A DNA stretch of 64,000 nt from Cranoglanis bouderius (Eukaryota; Chordata; Actinopteri; Siluriformes; Cranoglanididae), in NCBI GenBank assembly GCA_023630585.1, contig CM042547.1, forward strand, positions 4,631,368 to 4,695,367, in the 5' to 3' direction. The notes under the pieces were generated by a model. That model was given only the letters and a program-made list of their open reading frames with translations. It was not told the DNA's origin and did not search any database. A program made the position numbers and the translations under genes. Positions 34,301 through 40,786 of the stretch are shown one piece after another (within the stretch, counting starts at the first letter, position 1; the number at the start of each line of letters is the position of its first letter).

Positions 34301-37300
34301 TCATTGTACTAGCTGCATGTTAGACATTTGTTAAAGTCTTTTGTAGGCAAACAGTTTGTTGAACACTCTGATGTAAGCATAGTCATACATGATGCGAGTT
34401 GTTATAATGGTGCTGTATTGTAGGAATCTGTGACTGACTACACTACCCCGTCCTCCTCACTGGCTGACACTGTGCCTACCGGAGGAAGCAAGATGGAGGA
34501 GAGCCTAGTTGCTAATGTAAGCCACGGCTGCAATTAGTATATCTAATTCTCACTCTATTTGTCGTGCTTGTTCTCACTAACCTTTTTCTTTGATTATTTT
34601 TTTTAATGCTATAAGTATCCATATATACTCAGCATCAAAAGAAACTAATAGGTTCTAAAAGACATATTTCAACATAATTTTATTGGTAATAAGCTAATGT
34701 TTTGGTTGTTTTGATTGCTCTGAGGTCCAGGTAAGTTTGTTGACTCTTTAATTGGCCAGATCACGCCTCGTTAGCTCTGTCTGATTGAGTGAGGTTATTT
34801 GAGCTTAAGGCTGATTTCTGTCCTAACATTTAATGACACCTGAAAGATTTCACTCTGGTGACAATTGTTGACGATTTCTGAGGTGAAAAACATTGAAAGA
34901 AAATTGATGCCAAGGTTGACGAATGAACAGTGCCTACGGGCAATTGGCATGCTGGAGTCTGGTGTCAGTCAGACTGTTGTTGCACAAAGACTTGGCTGTA
35001 GTCAAGGTGCAGTATCCAATCTTGTGAGACGATATGCTCAAACTAGTACAGTAAGAGATCGACCAAGGTCTGGGAGACCACGTGTAACCACTGCTCGACA
35101 GGATAGGTGGATAGTGTTGCAGCATCTCAGAGACCGTTTCCGTCATGCAACCCAGACTGCTGCAGAAACTGCTGGAAGGAACAACCGCAGAATAAGCAGT
35201 TCAACTGTACGTAGGCGTCTGGCAACTCACCAGCTGCAGGCAAGATGGCCATACAGAGGCCCTATAAATCACTCACCGTCACAACAGACTCAGGTGGTGT
35301 CAGCAACACCACAGGTGGACTCACATCCAGTGGGGACAAGTCCTTTTCTCTGACGAGTCCAGATTTTGTCTTGATACCTTTGATGGTCGGGAAAGAGTGT
35401 GCCGTAGACGAGGTGAGCAATTCAGACAATGTTGCATACGTCAGTGGAACCGATGGGGTGGTGCAAGTGTAATGGTCTGGGCAGGAATTACAGCTCGTTA
35501 CAGGACACCGTTGGTCACTGTCAATGGAACTCTTACTGCCAGACGTTATGTTGATGAGATGCTCAGACCACATCTCTTGCCGTTTTTGCAAGAGCACAAT
35601 GACGTCACAATATTCCAGCAAGATAATGCACGACCTCATGCAGCTCATCTGACTAGACAGTTCCTGGAGGCTCACAATGTGCAGGTCATGCAATGGATGC
35701 CGTATTCACCTGACTTGAACCCGATTGAACATCTTTGGGATGAATTGGGACGACGTCTTGCTGCCAGACGACCAAGACCCATCAACAGGCAGATGCTTGC
35801 ACAAGCTTTGCAGCAGGAATGGGCACAAATACCACAACAGTGCATCCAAAACCTGGTTTACAGTATGCGATAGCGGTGCTTGTCCTGCATTGCAAGTCAT
35901 GGTGGTCACACCTGTTACTGAGAACTGTTCGTGAGCTGTTGTGGTGGAGTTCATCCATGTTGATTCTTGTTAACTTGGGACAATAAAGCTCCTTGAACTG
36001 TTTTTCCAAGTTGTTTTGTGTATTTTATCTTCAGATCATTTTTAGGAAGTGTCTGAAAATATTATTAGTTTCTTTTGATGCTGAGTTTAGATTTTTACAT
36101 ATGACACAATCTTCCACTGTTTGTATATTCAGGTGGCACTGCCTCCCTCACTTCCACTGCCTCGTAGAGAAACCCTACAGCAGAGCTCTAGCCTGAGCAC
36201 AGTTTCTCCTGCTACAGTGGACCTCACACTGAAGGTGATGTTCGGTGCTTTTATACTTGTACCTCCAATGACTTTGAAATAATATTCTAATAAAATTAGT
36301 TAAAAACAAACAAGCTTAATTTGGCCAAACATTTGTTTTGGGATTGTAAACATTTAAAAGTGGTTTGATATTAGGGAAAATGTTGCAGTGTTTTTGTTCT
36401 TTGCCCTCTTCACAGCCCTATCAAATTCCCATTTTTTAAGACCCTGTTAATTGCTGTGCAGTATATACATTGTACATTTTCTACATCCAGAATCGTCTAT
36501 TAAGTCTTTACTTGTTTCTGACCCTCAACAGATGGAGTCAGCTCGTAAGGCATGGGAGAATTCCCCTAGTCTGGTAGAGAAGAGCTCTCCTGTCACCTCC
36601 TCTGCTTCACCCATTACCAGCGGAGGAGGTGCAGGCAGCGCCTCTTTCAGCTCCTTCTCCAGTGCCTCCATGCCTCAGATACCTGTTGCTTCAGTGACAC
36701 CTAGCACTTCATTGTCAGGTATGCTCTGAAAGTGCTCCTTGGCCCCAGAAACCCAGTAATTAAAATCTGCTCATCATTAATGTAGGTACATATGATATTA
36801 ACAGTATGTCTTCTACAGGTTCATCCACTTACACCACGTCATCTTTGAGCACTAAGACCACGTCTGCATCAGACCCTCCCAACATCTGTAAAGTTAAACC
36901 ACAGCAGCTTCAGAGTTCAGGAATGTCCAACAGCAACTTCTCCCAGCTTGGTTGTGTACCTCCTCTGTTACCACAGCAGCAGCAGACCCCACAGGTCTTC
37001 GTCTCCCAGTCTGCAGCAGGTAAACTGTTCATTTGGTTTTAAGGCAAAACCACACTTGTGTCTTGGTCTCCATTACACAAAATGTTAAAGTTATCTTATT
37101 TGTTTACAGTGACAAAATACTGGTATCATTTTGACATTGATTTCTTTATTCTTTCATTTTCTAAAACATTGCTGAACTGTATTTGCTGATTGTGTGTGTG
37201 TGTGTGTTTGTGCATGTGTATGCATGCAGGTTCTGCTGCACAAATCCCAGCCTTCTATATGGACACCAGTCATCTGTTTAGTGCACCCCATCCTCGCCTG

Positions 37301-40300
37301 CCTCCTCCCTCCATAGCCCAGCAGCAAGGCTTTCAGCCTGGCCTCTCACAGGTACATCTTGTCTACTTTTTTATTATTTGTACACCTGAGTCCATCTTAT
37401 AACTGTGTGTTCAGTTATTAATAAATTAAAAAAAATAAAGTGAAATTGCTTTGCACAATATTTTCTTCCATTTTTCAAAGCCTTATAGGTTGTCTTGTTT
37501 GTTCATGAGAATCTACACACACCATTACATACCTTGTTTGTCCCTTTTTAGTAATGTTTAGTATGTTTTATTAATCAAGTTGTTTGTATGTCATCATTTA
37601 AAGTGTAAATATTTCTTTGCATATCCACTGCTGTCTGCGTTTACAGTATTGTTGTGTTCTGACAGGTGATTTCCTTTTTTTTGTGTTTGTGTGTTCCTGT
37701 AGCCTACAGCAGTGCAGCAGATTCCTATCCCAATCTACGCCCCTCTCCAGGGCCAGCCACAGCACCAGGCTCAGCTCAGCCTCGGCACCGGCCCTCCTGT
37801 CTCTCAGCCACAAGATCTCTTCGGCTCCTCCATACAGCCCTATAGGTAACCCAAATGTTTTCTACTTTATTTGAACTGGCTTTTAACAAAACTGTTTTGT
37901 ATCTTGCACATGTTAAAAATGTTTGGTCTTATCCCTTCTCCAGGTCTCAACAGGCATTCATGCAGAACAGCTTGTCCCAGCCATCTCCCATGATGCTATC
38001 AGGGACAACACTGCACAGCTACCCTGGAGTGCAGCCCCCTGATCTAGCTAAGCCCCAGTCCAGCCTGGCCTTCCAGCAAACCTCCAACACGCAGCACATC
38101 CCCATCCTGTTTGAACCACAGCTCAACCAGCCCTCTGGAATAGGTGGCTCCCAGCTTATAGATACACACATCCTGCAGGTGAAGATTAATTCACATGTTT
38201 AACATGTTAAATAATATTCCCAGCTCAAGATTTTTAAGAAATTCAGGGATTTTAGTGTGTAAAGCTGCTTTTTCGTGTGTTGTCGCCTGTTGCTATAACT
38301 TTCACTATGATTTATATTGCAGCGCCAGGGCATGAGTCAGCATTCAAATTTGTACTCTGGACAAGTGCAACAGCATACACAGAACAGTTACTACAGCTCG
38401 ACACAGAGCCCCAGCTCTGCACTACAACAGGTATCCAAATAGCGCATTATGTGCATGTTGCAGACACAAATGTGTCCTCTGGGGTGCAATTTAATATATT
38501 CGTAATATTAAAACCATTTATTGTCTCCTCCTCTCACTAGGTGACTGTCCCCATGCCTGGTTCTCAGCTGTCATTGCCTAGCTTTGGCTCTGGTGGAGGT
38601 CAGCCTCTGCTGGCTTTGCCCCAATCTCTGCCCCCTACCCCACCTCAGGCTCAGCCACCCAACCTGAACCGCCAGCCCCCAAGCAGCCAGCCATACCGTG
38701 GCCTCATTGGCCAGAACACACACAACATGATGCAGCCTTCCAACAAGGTACATGCACTTTTAGTCTCATTCTGGGCTATGTTTTTAAAAAAAAAAATAGC
38801 AAGTGATGTATAAAGTAGACCACTGCAAATGCTTTTAAAGAAATTCATGTCTACATGAAGTTGAATCACATATATTTGCTAGGCAGCAATTTGTGCAATC
38901 AGGCAAGCTAATACTCTGTTTGTGACAGATGTGTGATATGGACATAAAGCTGTTTGGCACTGGGATGGATGTGAAACCTGGAACTCCCCCAGTCAGTGCA
39001 AGGAGCACGACCCCTACCTCAAGTCCTTACAGGTATGTACACTCTTGGATACCAGGGATATCGGAACAAATTTAAGTGTTTTAAAGGTAAATGTTCATGA
39101 TATTCATGTAGTTAAAGGCAAAAAAAAATATCCACATTTGTATTTTAGTAATTTAAGTATACTGACTGATACTGGACACATGACCCATGTTGCTTAATAG
39201 AAGAAAATGGCTTTAAATAAATACTTGTTTTATCATAATTTTATGATAAATGTTATTGTATGTACATGGTGTATTATTTGGCTATTGGACTCATTTGACA
39301 CATGGTGCATTATGTAGGTTCTACAACATAACACCATGCCATTATTTGTATCATTTAGGGCTCAAAATATTTGTGTTTTTGTATTCAAGCCTGAAGTGTC
39401 TGTACTGGTTTTTAAAAAAGGGTTTCTTATTTTTTAAATAATCTTATCCCTGCCACTATGCCCTAGAAACACTATAAAGTGCTGAAAATAAAACTGGGCT
39501 GCTGGAAAAATTCATGTTTAATTCGTGAATTATTCATAAAATACCTTTATATTAAACTCTTGACCCAGACACACTGTGGAACTATAGCTTTCTATCTTCT
39601 GGCTAATGTGACTGATTAAGCAAGCTGTGTTTCAAAACAACAATGTCATTCCCATATCAAGAAACACTTATTTAAACTACAGTCTATACAGACTTATTTA
39701 GACTACAATCTAATAATATTTTAGCAGATTTACTAGTTTTTGGGTTTGTTACATTCCAGAAAGGTCAGAAACTTTGCTGAAACCTGGCAACCTTCTCTAC
39801 AGGCTTTTCTTTACAATAAGTACAAGACTTATTTGTTTCATTTGAACTAAATATCAATTTCATCATGTGAAGTGTTTCCCTAGGTCAACATACATGCATT
39901 AACATGAAGCTTGATTTGAATCGCAAATTCTCTTTTCCTCAGGGCGAGCTCCACAAGCCCCAGCAGTCAGTCTAGTAAGATGAACAGCATGTTGTATCCC
40001 AAACAGTTTCAGTCTGGAACACAAGGCATACGAATCCCACAGCACTTCCCTGGACAGTTCAACCCGCAGGTAGGTCACTGAGAGAATTAATTTCCCTTAA
40101 TGAGTAGTTAGACATTTCATGTAATTGGACAGTAACATTACACAGTGTTCATTATCTCTAAATATAGCTCAATCTCTATCCCAAATAGATGCTGTCTCAG
40201 CCCAACATGGTGTCTCCCTTGGTTCGTCCCCCACATGCTAACTCTTTTCCTGGTGGGGTGCAACGAACCCCCATGGGTCCTCCTATGTCCCCCAACCTTA

Positions 40301-40786
40301 GCGGGGGCCTGATGCCACACCCCAGATCCCAGCACCCCCAGCACCCTCCCCGAGGCCCCTCTGGGCCACCTCTAGCACCCCGTGGCACACATGCAGCTCT
40401 TAAGGCTGAGCAGGACCTTAAGGTAATGCTAACATTTTATTCTTAAGAAGATTGAGGTTATATAATAAGAAGCAATACAGGTTTGATTAGAATGATTGCT
40501 TATGAATGTACACTGCTTTCCATCCTCCTAGGCTAAACAAAGAGCAGAGGTACTACAGTCGACTCATAAGTTCTTCTCTGAGCAGCAGCAGCAGATGAAG
40601 ACTTCAGCTGCTAAGTCTGCTCGTATGGATGGAGCAGGCAAGTCCATTGACTGTGTCGCTCCAAACCACCAGGGGGCTCCACCAGAGCGCACTGAGCCTG
40701 ACAAACCCGCACCCCTTGCTGCAACCAAGCCTATCCGCACCGGTCCCATCAAGCCCCAGGCCATCAAACCAGAGGAGAGCAAGTAA
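16193..40786 (+). CDS. prrc2c: prrc2c, whole gene span (33 coding exons, 2,746 aa)
   Basis: Orthologue of vertebrate PRRC2C (proline-rich coiled-coil 2C, BAT2-like). This is a large, mostly disordered cytoplasmic RNA-associated protein linked in mammals to stress granules and to translation initiation with leaky scanning. Thirty-three exons joined at GT-AG sites total 8,241 bases, which is 2,746 residues plus stop with every phase intact. Human PRRC2C is about 2,800-2,900 residues. Layout: conserved BAT2_N domain (about 1-190), an E/R-rich coiled coil (about 480-540), a Q-rich and FDPRWLMMQSYMDPRMM block (about 690-760), one giant exon with RG-rich, S/D-rich and R/P-rich stretches (830-1638), and a long S/P/Q-rich tail ending RTGPIKPQAIKPEESK. 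Compared with human, the long acidic/basic E-K-R expansion after the coiled coil is much reduced. Introns 3, 8 and 22 hold Tc1 copies. Confidence 0.97.
16308..16716 (+). other. prrc2c: prrc2c intron 2
   Basis: Short intron with a pyrimidine-rich 3' end before TTTTAG. Nothing else recognised. Confidence 0.6.
16717..16894 (+). CDS. prrc2c: prrc2c exon 3
   Basis: Residues 39-98, with ARHGLQSLGKVAVSRRMPPP and NIVPKDG-type PNVSIVPKDGSGWASKQ blocks that define the PRRC2 N-terminal domain. Acceptor TTTTAG|TT, donor AACG|GTACAT. Confidence 0.97.
17674..19309 (+). mobile_element. Tc1/mariner element, family 'CAGTATCTCACAAAAGTGAG'
   Basis: 1,636-base element with TA on both sides (17672-17673 and 19310-19311). 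The ends are CAGTATCTCACAAAAGTGAG and its complement, with further inner repeats (GTGAGTACACCCC at about 17865, inverted near 19090), giving the IR/DR type of terminal repeat. It carries a nearly intact plus-strand transposase. Confidence 0.93.
18039..19070 (+). pseudogene. Tc1 transposase with two frameshifts
   Basis: The probable start is at 18039 (MALHGKELSEDLKK). A run of eight A at 18075-18082 shifts the frame by one; seven A would keep it open. The main body then runs unbroken from before 18157 and includes paired helix-turn-helix regions, VLWSDETKINLFG (Asp 1), VFQHDNDPKHTSK (Asp 2) and SPDLNPIEHLWG (Glu), with DD34E spacing. Near 19015 a second small indel diverts the usual C-terminus, so the frame reads on into the terminal repeat to 19281. 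All catalytic residues are present. Confidence 0.88.
19472..20612 (+). mobile_element. Tc1/mariner element, family 'CAGTGGGTATAG', copy A (3' part deleted)
   Basis: The left end follows TA at 19470-19471. The right end is an altered 'ttctatacatg'. The terminal repeat matches copies at 24176-24788 and 48389-49971. The second half of the transposase, with catalytic Asp 2 and Glu, is deleted: 'gaggaaaatctgctgcc' runs straight into right-end sequence near 20500-20560. Confidence 0.87.
19854..20520 (+). pseudogene. Tc1 transposase fragment, frameshifted and truncated
   Basis: N-terminal part 19854-20246 (MGVKALSKDLWDKVV, helix-turn-helix with SMPRSTVKSIIKKW) ends in KKQPTTELCQNAP, an out-of-frame tail. 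The correct frame resumes at about 20215 (LSFAKTHLEDSEATWKKVLW) through SDETKIELFG and stops at 20520. The same frameshift tail is present in the copy at 48389-49971, so the lesion was shared before the copies spread. Confidence 0.85.
21542..21651 (+). CDS. prrc2c: prrc2c exon 4
   Basis: Residues 98-135, with PPPQPKPPVPQ and SRSWANNKQSG, matching PRRC2C. Acceptor TTGTAG|GC, donor GATG|GTTAGG. Confidence 0.95.
21880..22005 (+). CDS. prrc2c: prrc2c exon 5
   Basis: Residues 135-177, with SSQFHQEFPSLQAAGEAEK and YGPGPSLRPQ, the end of the BAT2_N domain. Acceptor AAGTAG|GA, donor CAAA|GTAAGA. Confidence 0.96.
22132..22424 (+). CDS. prrc2c: prrc2c exon 6
   Basis: Residues 177-274, starting NVGSWREGG and ending FRGIMPPY. 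The acidic/proline linker is weakly conserved. Acceptor CCACAG|AT, donor TAT|GTAAGT. Confidence 0.95.
22425..23585 (+). other. prrc2c: prrc2c intron 6
   Basis: 1.2 kb intron. No repeat or exon recognised. Confidence 0.5.
23586..23665 (+). CDS. prrc2c: prrc2c exon 7
   Basis: Residues 275-301, MFHAYPRMSYAPVQGNFR, comparable to the human FQQYPRMTYPP segment. Acceptor GTGTAG|AT, donor AA|GTGAGT. Confidence 0.95.
23987..24126 (+). CDS. prrc2c: prrc2c exon 8
   Basis: Residues 301-348, with PPQSWMQDPDRPSIISASEL and DADEGWAG, a strongly conserved PRRC2 segment. Acceptor CTCTAG|GG, donor GCTG|GTAAGT. Confidence 0.96.
24176..24788 (+). mobile_element. Tc1/mariner element, family 'CAGTGGGTATAG', copy B (MITE-like, 613 bp)
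   Basis: Bounded by TA at 24174-24175 and 24789-24790, inside prrc2c intron 8. Only the ends and a short transposase piece (24353-24577, ending NRLKAVIKAKGG) remain. The inner junction near 24390-24400 lies at GAAAATCTG, a 9-base word that in the longer copy at 48389-49971 occurs at both edges of the missing segment. This points to deletion by microhomology. Confidence 0.88.
24863..24950 (+). CDS. prrc2c: prrc2c exon 9
   Basis: Residues 348-377, AQMEVDYTEKLNFSDDED, conserved. Acceptor TCCCAG|GT, donor CTG|GTGAGT. Confidence 0.96.
24951..25803 (+). other. prrc2c: prrc2c intron 9
   Basis: 0.85 kb AT-rich intron. Nothing recognised. Confidence 0.5.
25804..25987 (+). CDS. prrc2c: prrc2c exon 10
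   Basis: Residues 377-438, charged and poorly conserved. Exon phases on both sides fit. Acceptor AAACAG|GG, donor CAG|GTAAGA. Confidence 0.92.
26120..26681 (+). CDS. prrc2c: prrc2c exon 11 (coiled coil)
   Basis: Residues 439-626. The KQSELSEAVERARRRREEEE and RRMEEQRLAACAEKLKRLNE segments form the conserved coiled coil. The downstream linker is P/E-rich and much shorter than the E-K-R expansion of mammalian PRRC2C. Acceptor TTACAG|GC, donor AGAG|GTAAGA. Confidence 0.96.
26952..27118 (+). CDS. prrc2c: prrc2c exon 12
   Basis: Residues 626-681, ending SGYSKQFQKSLPPRFLRQQ, which is highly conserved. Acceptor TTGCAG|TA, donor CAG|GTATTT. Confidence 0.96.
27353..27593 (+). CDS. prrc2c: prrc2c exon 13 (Q-rich and FDPRW block)
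   Basis: Residues 682-762. A Q-rich run (EQLKQQQWQQQQQQQ) is followed by LYQPLNP and SMGFDPRWLMMQSYMDPRMM, one of the best-conserved PRRC2 blocks. Acceptor CTTCAG|GA, donor CCAG|GTAGAT. Confidence 0.97.
27913..28117 (+). CDS. prrc2c: prrc2c exon 14
   Basis: Residues 762-830, with GRIPPKQLVRREP and SEPRMVWGSDPYPQTEP. Acceptor TAACAG|GG, donor CAAG|GTGGGT. Confidence 0.96.
28307..28341 (+). repeat. (TC)n/(T)n tract serving as polypyrimidine tract of exon 15
   Basis: A CT-dinucleotide run directly followed by a T run, ending 16 bases before the exon 15 acceptor. Confidence 0.7.
28358..30781 (+). CDS. prrc2c: prrc2c exon 15 (giant exon, 2,424 nt)
   Basis: Residues 830-1638. Landmarks by approximate residue: RRSGPIKKPILRDMKEE (1017), an E/R repeat (1130-1160), the RG-rich RGRGEYYSRGRSYRGSY block (1174), ESETRSESSDFEVLPKRRR (1232), GFLPKGEPTRRGRGG (1323), PRRPRPARPPRQDKPPRFRR (1411), NQNSSDQANEEWETASESSD (1519) and AKRSFSSQRPGDRQNRRGN (1591). 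RG-rich segments of this kind usually bind RNA and are arginine-methylated. The acceptor is the weak GATAAG|AC; the donor is AAG|GTGAGT. Large antisense open frames here are coding shadows. Confidence 0.97.
30782..31887 (+). other. prrc2c: prrc2c intron 15
   Basis: 1.1 kb AT-rich intron with a TTTA tandem run near 31195-31220. Nothing else recognised. Confidence 0.5.
31888..32048 (+). CDS. prrc2c: prrc2c exon 16
   Basis: Residues 1638-1692, ending KKPKEKENALSQFDLNNYA, conserved. Acceptor CTGTAG|TG, donor GCCA|GTGAGT. Confidence 0.96.
32159..32313 (+). CDS. prrc2c: prrc2c exon 17
   Basis: Residues 1692-1743: VVIIDDHPEVTTLEDPQSN, DDGFTEVVSRKQQKRLQDEE, then a charged coiled segment. Nearly invariant in PRRC2 proteins. 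Acceptor TTTTAG-type AATTTAG|GT, donor CAG|GTCTGT. Confidence 0.97.
32575..32938 (+). CDS. prrc2c: prrc2c exon 18
   Basis: Residues 1744-1865. KLPPRFARKQQQQ precedes a long S/Q/P-rich low-complexity stretch, ending TELWESKVAGSTVLTDVKK. It corresponds to the A/P/S repeat region in mammals but is shorter. Acceptor CTATAG|AA, donor AAAC|GTACGG. Confidence 0.95.
33043..33128 (+). CDS. prrc2c: prrc2c exon 19
   Basis: Residues 1865-1893, LGPISPPQPPSVSAWNKPLT, conserved. Acceptor TTTCAG|TT, donor GAA|GTGAGT. Confidence 0.96.
33280..33474 (+). CDS. prrc2c: prrc2c exon 20
   Basis: Residues 1894-1958, with MERIQFGAPSSAG and KLPEPKEQRQKQPRAGPIKP. Acceptor GTTTAG|GG, donor AAG|GTAATT. Confidence 0.96.
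33475..33962 (+). other. prrc2c: prrc2c intron 20
   Basis: 0.5 kb intron. Nothing recognised. Confidence 0.5.
33963..34211 (+). CDS. prrc2c: prrc2c exon 21
   Basis: Residues 1959-2041, with QKEYKPGPIGKERSLKNRKA and ending ITVPSAEYASSSK. Acceptor ATTCAG|CT, donor AAG|GTATGG. Confidence 0.96.
34424..34516 (+). CDS. prrc2c: prrc2c exon 22
   Basis: Residues 2042-2072, ESVTDYTTPSSSLADTVP. Acceptor TTGTAG|GA, donor AAT|GTAAGC. Confidence 0.96.
34628..36085 (+). mobile_element. Tc1/mariner element, family 'CTCAGCATCAAAAGAAACTA', in prrc2c intron 22
   Basis: The left end follows TA at 34626-34627. The right end is the complement 'tagtttcttttgatgctgag', ending 36085, where the flanking TA is mutated to TT. 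Length is about 1.46 kb. It carries one plus-strand transposase, in the same direction as prrc2c. Confidence 0.9.
34907..35873 (+). pseudogene. Tc1-like transposase with one frameshift
   Basis: Start at 34907, MPRLTNEQCLRAIGMLESG, with paired helix-turn-helix motifs (VVAQRLGCSQGAVSNLVRRY). The frame changes once near 35270-35285. After it come RLRWCQQHHRWTH, VLFSDESRFCLDTFDG (Asp 1), VTIFQQDNARPHAAH (Asp 2) and SPDLNPIEHLWDELGRR (Glu). The stop is at 35871-35873. Apart from the single frameshift it looks complete. Confidence 0.87.
36133..36234 (+). CDS. prrc2c: prrc2c exon 23
   Basis: Residues 2073-2106, LPLPRRETLQQSSSLSTV. Acceptor ATTCAG|GT, donor AAG|GTGATG. The acceptor lies 47 bases beyond the right end of the Tc1 insertion. 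Confidence 0.95.
36532..36718 (+). CDS. prrc2c: prrc2c exon 24
   Basis: Residues 2107-2169, MESARKAWENSPSLVEKSSP and SFSSASMPQIPVASVTPST. Acceptor CAACAG|AT, donor TCAG|GTATGC. Confidence 0.96.
36819..37019 (+). CDS. prrc2c: prrc2c exon 25
   Basis: Residues 2169-2236, STYTTSSLSTKTTSASDPPN and ICKVKPQQLQSSG, ending VFVSQSAA. Acceptor CTACAG|GT, donor GCAG|GTAAAC. Confidence 0.96.
37191..37229 (+). repeat. (TG)-rich tract at the exon 26 acceptor
   Basis: A TG-dinucleotide run runs into TGCATG words and ends in the acceptor ATGCAG, in place of a normal polypyrimidine tract. Confidence 0.6.
37230..37351 (+). CDS. prrc2c: prrc2c exon 26
   Basis: Residues 2236-2276, AAQIPAFYMDTSHLF and QQQGFQPGLSQ. 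Length is 122 bases, so skipping would shift the frame. Donor CAG|GTACAT. Confidence 0.95.
37352..37702 (+). other. prrc2c: prrc2c intron 26
   Basis: 0.35 kb AT-rich intron. Nothing recognised. Confidence 0.5.
37703..37845 (+). CDS. prrc2c: prrc2c exon 27
   Basis: Residues 2277-2324, PTAVQQIPIPIYAPLQGQ and QAQLSLGTGPPVSQ. Acceptor CTGTAG|CC, donor ATAG|GTAACC. Confidence 0.96.
37944..38178 (+). CDS. prrc2c: prrc2c exon 28
   Basis: Residues 2324-2402, SQQAFMQNSLSQPSPMMLSG, FQQTSNTQHIPILFE and GGSQLIDTHILQ. Acceptor CTCCAG|GT, donor CAG|GTGAAG. Confidence 0.96.
38323..38430 (+). CDS. prrc2c: prrc2c exon 29
   Basis: Residues 2403-2438, NLYSGQVQQHTQNSYYSSTQ and SPSSALQQ. Acceptor TTGCAG|CG, donor CAG|GTATCC. 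Confidence 0.95.
38541..38747 (+). CDS. prrc2c: prrc2c exon 30
   Basis: Residues 2439-2507, VTVPMPGSQLSLPSFGSGGG, then a P/Q-rich stretch and PYRGLIGQNTHNMM. Acceptor CACTAG|GT, donor AAG|GTACAT. Confidence 0.96.
38929..39032 (+). CDS. prrc2c: prrc2c exon 31
   Basis: Residues 2508-2542, DIKLFGTGMDVKPGTPPVSA and RSTTPTSSPY. Acceptor TGACAG|AT, donor ACAG|GTATGT. Confidence 0.96.
39033..39942 (+). other. prrc2c: prrc2c intron 31
   Basis: 0.9 kb intron. Part of it (about 39440-39540) resembles the dispersed element at 3869-4332 ('ccactatgccctagaaacac'). No other feature. Confidence 0.45.
39943..40069 (+). CDS. prrc2c: prrc2c exon 32
   Basis: Residues 2542-2584, SSTSPSSQSSKMNSMLYPKQ, FQSG and FPGQFNPQ. 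Acceptor CCTCAG|GG, donor CAG|GTAGGT. Confidence 0.96.
40189..40422 (+). CDS. prrc2c: prrc2c exon 33
   Basis: Residues 2585-2662, MLSQPNMVSPLVRPPHANSF then a P/G-rich stretch, ending HAALKAEQDLK. Acceptor AAATAG|AT, donor AAG|GTAATG. Confidence 0.96.
40532..40786 (+). CDS. prrc2c: prrc2c exon 34 (stop codon exon)
   Basis: Residues 2663-2746 and TAA at 40784-40786. AKQRAEVLQSTHKFFSEQQQ opens the exon, and IRTGPIKPQAIKPEESK is the conserved C-terminus. Acceptor TCCTAG|GC. Confidence 0.97.
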   Translation, partial: AKQRAEVLQSTHKFFSEQQQQMKTSAAKSARMDGAGKSIDCVAPNHQGAPPERTEPDKPAPLAATKPIRTGPIKPQAIKPEESK

